Of a stretch of 64,000 nt of DNA, positions 11,639-24,300 are shown one piece after another. Position 1 is the stretch's first letter; each line of letters starts with the position of its first letter. The DNA is from Purshia tridentata. Lineage: Eukaryota > Streptophyta > Magnoliopsida > Rosales > Rosaceae. The notes beneath the pieces were generated by a model, which saw only the letters and a list, made by a program, of their open reading frames with translations, was not told the origin of the DNA and ran no database searches. Made by a program: the position numbers and the translations under genes. The stretch covers positions 1-64,000 of the forward strand of contig QANT01006850.1 of NCBI GenBank assembly GCA_003254885.1, given 5' to 3'.

Positions 11639-11776
11639 ATTGCGGCAAGACAGTTGAACTCCCGCCTTAACATTCTAGAGGCCCAAGAAACACCAGATAA
11701 CAGTGTAAAGGCCCAGGAAGAGATTAAGATGATAGTTGCAGAAGAAGAGTGTGGGAGGGGAACCCACCTTCGAAAG
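11639..11776. other. Unidentified non-satellite insert after a gap character
   Basis: About 138 bp unrelated to the satellite takes the place of the G monomer between F and H, directly after the N at 11638. One plus-strand frame is open through the insert and reads NSRLNILEAQETPDNSVKAQ and then EEIKMIVAEEECGRGTHLRK, so it could be a coding fragment, but I do not recognise it. The adjoining N makes a wrongly placed or partial sequence as likely as a true insertion. Confidence 0.55.
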
Positions 11777-14596
11777 GCAAGAAACATATGGGGAAGTAGT
11801 TTCTCGTGTCTCGATTAGCGTTCTAGACCTAAGGAACAACTTTAAGTATTAAGAATGCAGGAAAACGTCATTTGGGTGCACGCTAAGTGCAATTTGGTTG
11901 ACGTTGCGCTAAAACGTGCCCGGTTGGCAAGAAAGACATAGGGAAGCACTTTCTCACGCTTGGATTAGTGTTCTAGGCCTAAAGAAGCACATTTTGTGTG
12001 AGGATAGAACAAAAATGTCTTTTCGTGCATACTCAGTCTAACCTCGTCCAAATTGCACCAAAACGTGCCCGGTTGGCAAGAAAGAGATGAGGAAGCACTT
12101 TCCAATGTTCTAATTAGCGTGCTAGCCCTAAAGAACCACTTTAGGTGTTAAGAATGAACCAAAACGTCATTTCAGTGCATACTCAGTACAGTTTGGCCAA
12201 AGTTGTACCAAAAAGTTATCGGTTGGCAAGAAAGACATGGGAAAGCGCTTTCTCATGCTTGGATTAGCATTCTAGACCTAACAAAGCACATTCCGTGTTT
12301 AGAAGGAGCGGAAACGTCATTTCGGTGCATACTCAGTCCAATTTCGTCCAATCTTCCACCGAAACATGCCCGGTTGGTAAGAAATTAGATATGGGGAAGC
12401 ACTTTCTCGTGCTTGGATTAGAGTTTTAGCCCTCAAGAAGCAATTTTTTGTTACGAACGCACGAAAATATCATTTCGGTGCATACTCAATCTAATTTTGT
12501 TCAAGTTACATCAAAACGTGCCCTGTTGGCAATAAGGACATTAGGAAGCACCTTCTCTTATTTGGATTGGCGTTCTAACCTGAATGAACAACTTTAGATG
12601 TTAAGAATGCGTGAAACGTCATTTTGGTGCACACCGTGTACAATTTGGTTAAAGTTGCACCAACTCGTGCTCGGTTGCCAAGAAGCACGTTCTCACGCTT
12701 CGATTAGCATTCTAGACCTCAAGAAGCACATTTTGTATTAAGAAAGAACTAAAAAATCATTTTGGTCCATGCTTAGTCTACTTTCGTGTAAATTGCGTCA
12801 AAACGTGCCCGGTTGGCAAGAAAGACAAGAGGAAGCACTTTCTCATGTCTCGATAAGCGTGCTAGCCCTAAAGAGCACTTTAGGTGTTAAGAATGCACGA
12901 AAACATCATTTCGGTGCATACTCAGTCCAAATTCGCCCAAATTGCACCAAAACATTCTTACTTTCGAAGAAAGACATGAGGAAGCACTTTCCCATTTCTC
13001 GATTAGCGTGCTAACCCTAAAGAAGCCTTTTAGGTGTAACGAGAGCACGAAAACGTCATTTCGGTGCACACTGAGTCCGATTTGATTATAGTTACACCAA
13101 AACGTTCTCGATCGGCGTGAGAGACATTGGGAATCACTTTCTCATGTCTTGATTAACGTTCTAGCCGTAAAGAACCACTTTAGGAGCTAAGAATACACAA
13201 ATACGTCATTTCAGCGCACACTGAGTCAAATTTGGGTTAACGTTGCACTAAAACGTGCTTGGTTGGCAAGAAAGACATGGGGAAGCACTTTCTCTTGTTT
13301 GGATTAGCGTTCTAGCCCCCAAGAAGTGCACTTCGTGTTCAGAAGGAACTACAACGTCTTTTCGATGCATTCTAAGTCTAGTTCGTCCGATTGCACCCAA
13401 AAGTGCCTGTTGGCAAGAAACACATGGGGAAGCAGTTTTTCGTGTCTCGATTAGCGTTCTAGACCTAAGGAGCAATTTTAAGTGTTAAGAATGCACGAAA
13501 ACATCATTTGGTTGCACGCTGAGTGCCATTTGGTTGACGTTGCACCAAAATGTGCCCTGTTGGCAAGAAAGACATAGGGAAGCACTTTCTCCCGCTTGGA
13601 TTAGCGTTCTAGGCCTAAAGAAGCACATTTCGTGTAAGGATAGAACAAAAATGTCTTTTCGGGCATGCTCAGTCTAACCTCGTCCAAATTGCATCAAAAC
13701 GTGCCCGGTTGGCAAGAAAGAGATGAGAAAACACTTTCTAATGTCCCGATTAGCGTGCTAGCCCTAAAGAACCACTTCAAGCGTTCAGAAAGAACCAAAA
13801 CGTCATTTCGGTGCACACACAGTACAGTTTGGCCAAAGTTGCACAAAAAAGTTATCGGTTGCAAGAAAGACATGGGGAAGCGCATTCTCACGCTTGGATT
13901 AGCGTTCTAGGCCTAAAGAAGCACATTTCATGTGAGAATAGAACAAAAATGTCTTTTCATGCATGCTCAGTCTAACCTCGTCCAAATTGCACCAAAACGT
14001 GAAGAAACACATGGGGAAGCAGTTTCTCGTGTCTTGGCTAGTGTTCCAGACCTAAGGAACAACTTGAAGTGTTAAGAATGCAAGAAAACGTGATTTGGGT
14101 GCACACTCAGTTCAATTTGGTTGACGTTGCACCAAAACGCACCCGGTTGGCAAGAAAGACAACGGGAAGCATTTTCTCATGCTTGGATTAGCGTTCTAGG
14201 CCTAAAGAAGCACATTTTGTGTGAGGATAGAACAAAATGTCTTTTCGTGCATACTCACCCTAACCTCATCCAAATTGCACCAAAACGTGCCCGGTTGGCA
14301 AGAAAGAGATGAGGAAGCACTTTCTAATGTCTCGATTAGCGTGCTAGCCCCAAAGAACCACTTTAGGCGTTAAGAATAAACCAAAACGTCATTTCGGTGT
14401 GCATTCAGTACATTTTGGCCAAAGTTGCCCAAAAAGTTATCGGTTGGCAAGAAAGACATGGGGAAGCACTTTCTCACGCTTGGATTAGCATTCTCGCCCC
14501 AGCAAAGCATATTCTGTGTTTAGAAGGAGCGGAAACGTCATTTCGGCGCATGCTCAGTCTAATTTCATCCAATCTTCCACCGAAACCTGCCCGGTT

Positions 14597-16233
14597 GGTA
14601 AGAAATTAGATATGGGGAAGCACTTTCTCGTGCTTGGATTAGTGTTCTAGCTTTCAAGAAGCACCTTTTTTGTTACGAATGCACGAAAACATCATTTCGG
14701 TGCATACTCAATCTAATTTCGTTTAAGTTGCATCAAAATGTGCCCGGTTGGCAACAAGGACATTAGGAAGCACCTTCTCTTGTTTGGATTGGCATTCTAA
14801 ACCGAATGAACCACTTTAGGTGTTAAGAATGTGAGAAACGTCATTTCGGTGCACACTGTGTACAATTTGGTTAAAGTTGCACTAAATCGCGCTCTGTTGG
14901 CAAGAAGCACGTTCTCATGCTTGGATTAGCATTCTAGACCTTAAGAAGCACATTTCGTGTTAAGAAAGAACTCAAACATCTTTTCGGTGCATACTCAGTC
15001 TACTTTCATGTAAATTGCATCAAATCGTGCGTGGTTGGCAAGAAAGACATGAGGAAGCACTTTCTCATGTCTCGATTAGCGTGCTGCCCTAAAGAACAAC
15101 TTTAGGTATTAAGAATGCACGAAAACATCATTTCAGTGCATACTCAGTCCAAATGCGCCCAAATTGCACCAAAACGTTCTTGCTTGGCAAGAAACACATG
15201 AGGTAGCACTTTCCCTTATCTCGATTAGCGTGCTAACCCTAAAGAAGCACTTTAGGTGTAACGAGTGCCCGAAAACGTCATTCGGTGCACACTGAGTCCG
15301 ATTTGATTAAAGTTACACCAAAACGTTCCCGATCGGCGTGAGAGACATTGGGAAGCACTTTCTCATGTCTCGATTAGCGTTCTATCCGTAAAGAACCAAT
15401 TTAGGTGCTAAGAATGCACGAATACGTCATTTCAGTGCACACTGAGTCAAATTTGGGTTAACGTTGCACCAAAACGTTCCCGATTGGCAAGAAAGACATG
15501 GGGAAGCACTTTCTCTTTTTTGGATTTGCGTTTTAGCCCTTAAGAAGTGCACTTCGTGTTCAGAAGGAACTACAACGTCATTTTGGTGCATTCTAACTCT
15601 AGTTCGTCCGATTGCACCCAAAATTGCCTGATTGGCAAGAAACACATGGGGAAGTAGTTTCTCGTGTCTCGAGTAGCGTTGTAAACCTAAGGAACAACTT
15701 TAAGTGTTAAGAATGCGAGAAAACGTGATTTGGGTGCGCGCTGAGTGCAATTTGGTTGACGTTGCACCAAAACGCGCCCGGTTGGCAAGATAGACATAGG
15801 GAAGCACTTTCTCACGCTTGGATTAGCGTTCCAGGCCGAAAAAAGCACATTTCGTGTGAGGATAGAACAAAAATGTCTTTTCGTGCATACTCAGTCTAAC
15901 CTCGTCCAAATTGCACCAAAACGTGGTCGGTTGGCAAGAAAGAGATGAGGAAGCACTTTCTAATATCCCAATTAGCGTGCTAGCCCCAAAGAACAACTTT
16001 AGGTGTTAAGAATGAACCAAAATGTCATTTCGGTGTGCACTCAGTACAGTTTGGTCAAAGTTGCCCCAGAAAGTTATCAGTTGGCACGAAAGACATGGGG
16101 AAGCGCTTTCTCATGCTTGGATTAGCATTCTAGTCCCAACAAAGCACATTTTGTGTTTAGAAGGAGCGGAAACGTCATTTCAGCGCATGCTCAGTCCAAT
16201 TTCATCCAATCTTCCACTGAAACGTGCCCGGTT
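14597..16233 (+). repeat. Reference HOR unit, 11 monomers, 1637 bp
   Basis: The cleanest complete unit. Monomer starts: A 14597, B 14750, C 14899, D 15037, E 15186, F 15335, G 15486, H 15634, I 15784, J 15933, K 16083, next A 16234. Lengths are 153, 149, 138, 149, 149, 151, 148, 150, 149, 150 and 151 bp, mean 148.8. C is the shortest because it lacks part of the common GACATGRGGAAGC segment. By eye, different types agree at very roughly 65-75% and the same type in neighbouring units at over 90%, which is the definition of an HOR. Confidence 0.92.
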
Positions 16234-18374
16234 GGCAAGAAATTAGATATGGGGAAGCACTTTCTCGTGCTTGGATTAGCGTTCTAGCCTTCAAGAAGCA
16301 CATTTTTTGTTACGAACGCATGAAAACATCATTTCGGTGCATACTCAATCTAATTTCATTTAAGTTGCATCAAAACGTGCCCGGTTGCCAACAAGGACAT
16401 TAGGAAGCACCTTCTCTTGTTTGGATTGGCGTTCTAACTCGAATGAACCACTTTAAGTGTTAAGAATGCGTGAAAAGTCATTTTAGTGCACACTGTGTAC
16501 AATTTGGTTAAAGTTACACCAAATCATGCTCGGTTGGCAAGAAGCACGTTCTAATGCTTGGATTAGCATTCTAGACTTGAAGAAGCACATTTCGTGTTAA
16601 GAAAGAACTCAAACATCTTTTCGGTGCATGCTCAATCTACTTTCGTGTAAATTGCATCAAAACGTGCCCGGTTGGCAAGAAAGGCATGAGGAAGCACTTT
16701 CTCATGTCTCGATTAGCGTGCTAGCCCTAAAGAACCACTTTAGATGTTAAGAATGCACGGAAACATCATTGCGGTGCATACTCAGTCCAAAGTCGCCCAA
16801 ATTGCACCAAAACGTTCTTGCTTGGGAAGAAAGATATAAGGAAGCACTTTCCCTTGTCTTGATTAGCGTACTAACCCTAAAGAAGCAATTTAGGTGTAAC
16901 GAGTGCACGAAAACGTTATTTCGGTGCGCACTAAGTCCCATTTGATTAAAGTTACACCAAAACGTTCTCGATCGGCATGAGAGACATTGGGAAGCACTTT
17001 CTCATGTCTCGATTAGCGTTCTAGCCATAAAGAATCACTTTAGATGCTAAGAATGCACGAATACGTCATTTCAGTGCACACTGAGTCAAATTTGGGTTAA
17101 CGTTGCACCAAGATGTGCTTGATTGGCAAGAAAGACATGCGAAAGCACTCTCTCTTGTTTGGATTAGCGTTCTAGCCCTTAAGAAGTGCACTTCGAGTTC
17201 GGAAGGAACTACAATGTCATTTCGGTGCATTGTAACTCTGGTTCATCCAATTGCACCCAAAATTGCCTGTTTGCAAGAAACACATGAGGAAGCAGTTTCT
17301 TGTGTCTCGATTAGCGTTCTAGACCTAAGGAACAACTTTAAGTGTTAAGAATGCAAGAAAACATGATTTGGGTGCTCGCTGTGTGCAATTTGGTTGACGT
17401 TGCACCAAAACGCGCCCGGTTGGCAAGAAAGACATAGGAAACCACTTTCTTGCGCTTGGATTAGCGTTCGAGGCCTAAAAAAGCCCATTTCATGTGAGGA
17501 TAGAACAAAAATGTCTTTTCGTGCCTACTCAGTCTAACCTCGTCCAAATTGCACCAAAACGTGCCCGGTTGGCAAGAAAGAGATGAGGAAGCACTTTCTA
17601 ATGTCCCGATTATCGTGGTAGCCCTAAAGAACCACTTTAGGTGTTTAGAATGAACCAAAACGTCATTTCGGTGCCCACTCAGTACAGTTTGGCCAAAGCT
17701 GCCCCAAAAAGTGATCGGTTGGCAAGAAAGACATGGGGAAGCGCTTTCTCATGCTTGGATTAGCATTCTGGCCCTAACAAAGCACATTCCGAGTTTAGAA
17801 GGAGCTGAAACATCATTTCAGCGCATGCTGAGTCCAATTTCGTCCAATCTTCCACCGAAACGTGCTCGGTTGGCAAGAAATTAGATGGGGGGAAGCACTT
17901 TCTCGTGCTTGGATTAGCGTTGTAGCCCTCAAGAAGCACTTTTTTGTTCCGAATGCCCGAAAACATCAATTCGGTGCATATTCAGTCTAATCTCGTTTAA
18001 GTTACATCAAAACGCGCCCGGTTGGCAACAAGGACATTAGGAAGCCCCTTCTGTTGTTTGGATTGGCGTTCTAACTTGAATGAACCACTTTAGGTGTTAA
18101 GAATGCGTGAAACATCATTGCGGTGCACACTGTGTACAATTTGGTTAAAGTTGCACCAAATCGTGCTCGATTGGGAAGAAGCACGTTCTCATGCTTGGAT
18201 TAGTATTCTAGACCTCAAGAAGCACACTTCGTGTTAAGAAAGAACTAAAACATCATTTCGGTGCATGCTCAGCCTGCTTTCGTGTAAATTGCATCAAAAC
18301 GTGCCCGGTTGGCAAGAAAGACATGAGGAAGCAGTTTCTCATGTCTCGATTAGCGTGCTAGCCCTAAAGAACCG

Positions 18375-18381
18375 CTTTAGG
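18375..18381. other. Satellite orientation switch 1 (plus to minus)
   Basis: A forward D monomer runs into a reversed E monomer. The shared word CTTTAGG (18375-18381) belongs to both, so the join is seamless at 7 bp of microhomology. The order A B C D | E' D' C' B' A' makes a long inverted repeat centred here. Confidence 0.9.
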
Positions 18382-21300
18382 TTAGCACGCTGACCGAGAC
18401 ATGGGAAAGTGCTTCCTTATGTATTTCTTGCCAAGCAAGAACATTTTGGTGCAATTTGGGCGAATTTAGACTGAGTATGCACCGAAATGATGTTTTCGTG
18501 CATTCTTAACACCTAAAGCGGTTCTTTAGGGCTCGCACGCTAACCGAGACATGAGAAAGTGCTTCCTCATGTCTTTCTTGCCAACCGGGCATATTTTGAT
18601 GCAATTTACATGAAAGTAGACTGACCATGCACCGAAATGATGTTTTAGTTCTTTCTTAACACGAAATGTGCTTCTTGAGGTCTACAATGCTAATCCAGGC
18701 ATGAAAATGTGCTTCTTGCCAACCGAGCACGATTTGGTGCGACTTTAGCCAAATTGAACACAGTGTGCATCGAAATGACGTTTTACGCATTCTTAACACC
18801 TAAAGTGGTTCATTCGGGTTAGAACGCCAATCCAAACAAGAGAAGGTGCTTCTTAATGTCCTTATTCCCAACTGGGCACGTTTTGATGTAACTTAAACGA
18901 AATTAGCTTGAGCATGCACTGAAATGATGTTTTCGTGCATTCGTAACAAAAAAGGTGCTTCTTGAGGACTAGAACGCTAATCCAAGCACGAGAAAGTGCT
19001 TCCCCATATCTAATTTCTTGCCAACCGATCACGTTTCGGTGGAAGATTGGACGAAATTGGACTGAGTATGTGCCGACATGACGTTTCCGCACCTTCTTAA
19101 CACGAAATGTGCTTTGTTAGGACTTGAATGCTAATGCACGCATCAGAAAGCGCTTCTCCATGTCTTTCTTGCCAACCGATAACTTTTTGGTGCAACTTTG
19201 GGCAAACTGTACTGTGTGTGCACCAAAATGACGTTTTGGTTCATTTTTAACACCTAAAGTGGTTCTTTGGGGTTAGCACGGGATATTAGAAAGTGCTTCC
19301 TCATCTCTTTCTTGCCAACCGGGCACGTTTTGGTGCAATTTAGACGAGGTTAGATTGAGTATGTGCGAAAAGACTTTTTTGTTCTGTCCTCACATGAAAT
19401 GTGCTTCTTTAGGCCTAGAACTCTAATCCAAGCGTGAGAAGGTGCTTCCCTATGTCTTTCTTGCCAATCGGGCATGTTTTGTTGCAACGTCAACCAAATT
19501 GCACTCAGCGTGCACCCAAATGACGCTTTCGTGCATTCTTAACACTTAAAGTGGTTCCTTACGTCTAGAACGCTAATCGAGAGACGAGAAACTGCTTCCC
19601 CATGTGTTTCTTGCCAACCGGGCACTTTTGGTTGAAATCAGATGAACTAGAGTTAGAATGCACCGAAATGACATTGTAGCTCCTTCTGAACACAAAGTGC
19701 ACTTCTTGAGGGCAAGAACGCTAATCCAAACAAGAGAAAGTGCTTCCCCATGTCTTTCTTGCCAACCGAGCACGTTTTGGTGCAACGTTAACCCAAATTT
19801 GACTCAGTGTGCACTGAAATGACGTATTCGTGCATTCTTAGCACCTAAAGTGGTTCTTTACGGCTAGAACAATGATCGAGACATGAGAAAGTGCTTCCCA
19901 ATGTCTCTCATGCCGATCGGGAACTATTTGGTGTAACTTTAATTAAATTAGACTCAGTGTGCACCAAAATGACGTTTTTGTGTGCTCGTTATATCTAAAG
20001 TGCTTCTTTAGGGTTAGCACGCTAATGGGGACATGGGAAAGTGCTTCCTAGTGTCTTTCCTGCCAAGCAAGAACGTTTTGCTACAATTTGGGCGAATTTG
20101 CACTGAGTATGCACCGAAATGATGTTTTCGTGCTTTCTTAACACCTAAAGCGGCTCTTTAGGGCTAGCACGCTAATCAAGACATGAGAAAGTGCTTCCTC
20201 ATATCTTTCTTGCCAACCGAGCACGTTTTGATGCAATTTACATGACAGTAGACTGAGCATGCACCAAAATGATGTTTTAGTTCTTTCTTAACACGAAATG
20301 TGCTTCTTGAGGTCTAGAATGCTAATCCAAGCATAAGAACGTGCTTTTTGCCAACCGAGCACGATTTGGTGCAACTTTAACCAAATTATACAAAGTGTGC
20401 ACCAAAATGATGTTTCACGCATTCTTAACACCTAAAGTGGTTCATTCGGGTTAGAACGCCAATCCAAAAAAGAGAAGGTGCGTCCTAATGTCCTTATTGC
20501 CAACCGGGCACGTTTTGATGGAAGTTAAACGAAATTAGATTGAGCATGCACCGAAATGATGTTTTCGTGCGTTCGTAACAAAAAACGTGCTTCTTAAGGG
20601 CTAGAACGCTAATCCAAGCACGAGAAAGTGCTTCCCCATATCTGATTTCTTGCCAACCGGGCATGTTTCGGTGGAAAATTGGACGAAATTGGACTGAGTA
20701 AACGCTGAAATGACGTTTCTGCTCCTTCTAAACGCGTAATGTGGTTTGTTCGAGCTAGAATGCTAATCCAAGCATGAGAAAGCGCTTCCCCATGTCTTTC
20801 TTGCCAGCCAATAACTTTTTGGTGCAACTTTGGCCAAACTATACTGAGTGTGCACCGAAATGACGTTTTGGTTCATTCTTAACACCTAAAATGGTTCTTT
20901 AGGGCTAGCACGCTAATCGGGACATTAGAAAGTGCTTCCTCATCTCTTTTTTGCTAACACGGCACGTTTTGGTGCAATGTGGACGAGATTAGACTGAGTA
21001 TGCACGAAAAGACATTTTTGTTCTATCCTCACACGAAATATGCATCTTTAGGCCTAGAACACTAATCCAAGCGTGAGAAAGTGCTTCCCTATGTCATTCT
21101 TGCCAACCGAGCACGTTTTGGTGCAACTTCAACCAAATTGCACTCCGCGTGCACCTAAATGATGCTTTCTTGCATTCTTAACACTTAAAGTTGTTCCTTA
21201 GGTTTAGAATGCTAATCGAGACACGAGAAAATGCTTCCCTATGTGTTTCTTACCAACCGGGCACTTTTGGGTGCAATCGGACGAACTAGACTTCGAATGC

Positions 21301-24300
21301 GCCGAAATGACGTTGTAGTTCCTTCTGAACACAAAGTGCACCTCTTGAGGGCTAGCATGCTAATCCAAACAAGCGAAAGTGCTTCCCCATGTCTTTCTTG
21401 CCAACCGAGCACATTTTGGTGCAACGGTAACCCAAATTTGACTTACTGTGCACTGAAATGACGTATTCGTGCATTCTTAGGACCTAAAGTGGTTATTTAT
21501 GGCTAGAACGCTAATCGAGAAATAAGAAAGTGCTTGCCAATGTGTCTCACACCGACCAGGAACGTTTTTGTGTAACTTTAATCAAATCGGACTCAGTGTG
21601 CACCGAAATGATGTTTTTATGCGCTTGTTACACCTAAAGTGCTTCTTTAGGGTTATCAAGCTAATTGAGACATGGGAAAGTGCTTCCTCATGTCTTTCTT
21701 GCCAAGCAAGAACGTTTTGGTGCAATTTGCGCGAATTTGGACTGAGTATGCATCGAAATAATGTTTTCGTGCATTCTTAACACCTAAAGTGGTTCTTTAG
21801 GGCTATCACGCTAATCAAGACAAGAGAAACTGCTTCCTCATGTCTTTCTTGCCAGCTAGGCACATTTTTATGCAATTTACATGAAAGTAGACTCAGCATG
21901 CACCGAAATGATGTTTTAGTTCTTTCTTCACATGAAATGTGCTTCTTGAGGTCTAGAATGCTAATCCAAGCATGAGAACGTGCTTCTTGCCAACTGACCA
22001 TGATTTTGTGCAACTTTAACCAAATTGTACACAGTGTGCACCGAAATGACGTTTCACGTATTCTTAACACCTAAAGTGGCTCATTCGGGTTTGAACGCCA
22101 ATCCAAACAAGAGAAGGTGCTTCCTAATGTCCTTATTACCAACCGGGCACGTTTTGATGCAAGTTAAACGAAATTAGATTGAGTATGCACCGAAATGATG
22201 TTTTCGTGCGTTCGTAACAAAAAACGTGCTTCCTAGGGGCTAAAACTTTTTGGTGCAACTTTGGCCAAACTGTACTGAGTGTGCACCAAAATGATGTTTT
22301 GGTACATTCTTAACACCCAAAGTGGTTCTTTAGGGCTAGCACGCTAATCGGGATATTAGAATGTGCTTCCTCATCTCTTTCTTGCCAACCGGGCACGTTT
22401 TGGTGCAATTTGGATGAGGTTAGACTGAGTATGCATGAAAAGACATTTTTGTTCTATCCTCACACGAAATGTGCTTCTTTAGGCCTAGAACGCTCATCTA
22501 AGAGTGAGCAAGTGCTTCCCTATCTCTTTCATTCCAACCAGGCACGTTTTGGTGCAACGTCAACCAAATTGCTCTCAGCGTGCATCGAAATGACGCTTTC
22601 GTGCATTCTTCACACTTAAAGTTGATCCTTAGGTCTAGCACGCTAATCGAGACATGAGAAACTGCTTCCCTATGTGTTTCTTGCCAACAGGGCACTTTAG
22701 GGTGCAATCGAACGAACTAGACTTAGAATGCATCGAAATGACGTTGTAGTTCCTTCTAAACACAAAGTTCACTTCTTCAGGGCTCGAACGCTAATCCAAA
22801 TAAGAGAAAGTGCTTCCCCATGTCTTTCTTGCCAACCGAGCACGTTTTGGTGCAACGTTAACCTAAATTTGACTCAGTGGGCACTGAAATGATGTATTCA
22901 TGCATTCTTAGCACCTAAAGTGGTTCTTTACGGTTGGAACGCTAATCGAGACATGAGAAAGTGCTTCACAATGCCTCTCATGCAGATCGGAAACGTTTTG
23001 GCGTAACTATAATCAAATCGGACTCAGTGTGCACCGAAATGACATTTTCATGCGCTCGTTACACCTAAAGTGCTTCTTTAGGTTTAGCACGCTAATCGAG
23101 ACATGGGAAAGTGCTTCCTTATGTCTTTCTTGCCATGCAAGAATGTTTTGGTGGAATTTGGGCGAATTTGGACTAAGTATGCATTGAAATGATGTTTTCG
23201 TGCATTCTTAACACCGAAAGTGGTTTTGTAGGGCTAGCATGCTAATCGAGACATGAGAAAGCGCTTCCTTATGTCTTTCTTGCCAACCGGGCACATTTTG
23301 ATTTAATTTACATGAAAGTAGACTGAGCATGCACTGAAATGATGTTTTAGTTCTTTCTTAACACGAAATGTACTTCTTGAGGTCTAGAATGCTCATCCAA
23401 GCATGAGAACGTGCTTCTTGCCAACTGAGCACGATTTGGTGCAACTTTAACCAAATTGTACGCAGTGTGCACTGAAATGACGTTTCACGCATTCATAAGA
23501 CCTAAAGTGGTTCATTCGGGTTAGAACGCCAATCCAAACAAGAGGAGGTGCTTCCTAATGTCCTTATTGCCAACTGGGCACGTTTTGACGCAAGTTAGAC
23601 GAAATTAGATTGAGTATGCATCGAAATGATGCTTTCGTGCATTCGTAACAAAAAACTTGCTTCTTAGGGCTAAAACGCTAATCCAGGCACGAGAAAGTGC
23701 TTCCCCATATCTTATTTCTTTCCAACCGGGCACGTTTCGGTGGAAGATTGGATGAAATTGGACTGAGTATGCGCCGAAATGACATTTCCGCTCCTTCTAA
23801 ACACAGAATGTGATTTGTTAGGGCTAGAGTGCTAATCCAAGCAGGAGAAAGCGCTTCCCTATGTCTTTTTTGCCAACCGATAACTTTTTGGTGCAACTTT
23901 GGCCAAACTGCACTGAGTGTACACCGAAATGTTGTTTTGGTTCATTCTTAACACCTAAGGTGGTTCTTTAGGGCTAGCACACTAATCAGGACTTTAGAAA
24001 GTGCTTCCTCATCTCTTTCTTGCCAACCGGGCACGTTTTGGTGCAATTTAGACGAAGTTAGACTGAGTATGCACAAAAAGACATTTTTGTCCTATCCTCA
24101 CATGAAATGTGTTTCTTTAGGCCTAGAACTCTAATCCAAGCGTGAGAAAGTGCTTCCCTATGTCTTTCTTGTCAACCGGGCACGTTTTGGTCCAATGTCA
24201 ACCAAATTGCACTCAGCTTGCACCGAAATGACGCTTTAGTGCATTCTTAATACTTAAAGTTGTTCCCTAGGTCTAGAACACTAATCGAGACACGAGAAAC

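Larger units (their letters stand above)
3461..18381 (+). repeat. Satellite array, block 1 (plus orientation), 149-bp monomers in an 11-mer HOR
   Basis: Continuous tandem repeat of about 149-bp monomers. Most start GGCAAGAAAGACATG and share GGAAGCACTTTCTC. Eleven types recur in order; diagnostic words are A AAATTAGATATGG, B GGACATTAGG, C GGCAAGAAGCACG, D GACATGAGG, E GTAACGAGTGCACG, F GAGAGACATTGGG, G CAGAAGGAACTAC, H AACACATGGGG, I GGATAGAACAAAAATG, J AGAGATGAGG, K TTTAGAAGGAGCGG. A-type monomers come at intervals of mostly 1.5-1.64 kb (near 4730, 6294, 7804, 9113, 10746, 12386, 14606, 16245, 17881). Departures are partial units near 5284 and 6545, a D/F hybrid near 8220, and an extra K/I-H segment at 13860-14140. 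I find no gene in it. Confidence 0.95.
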
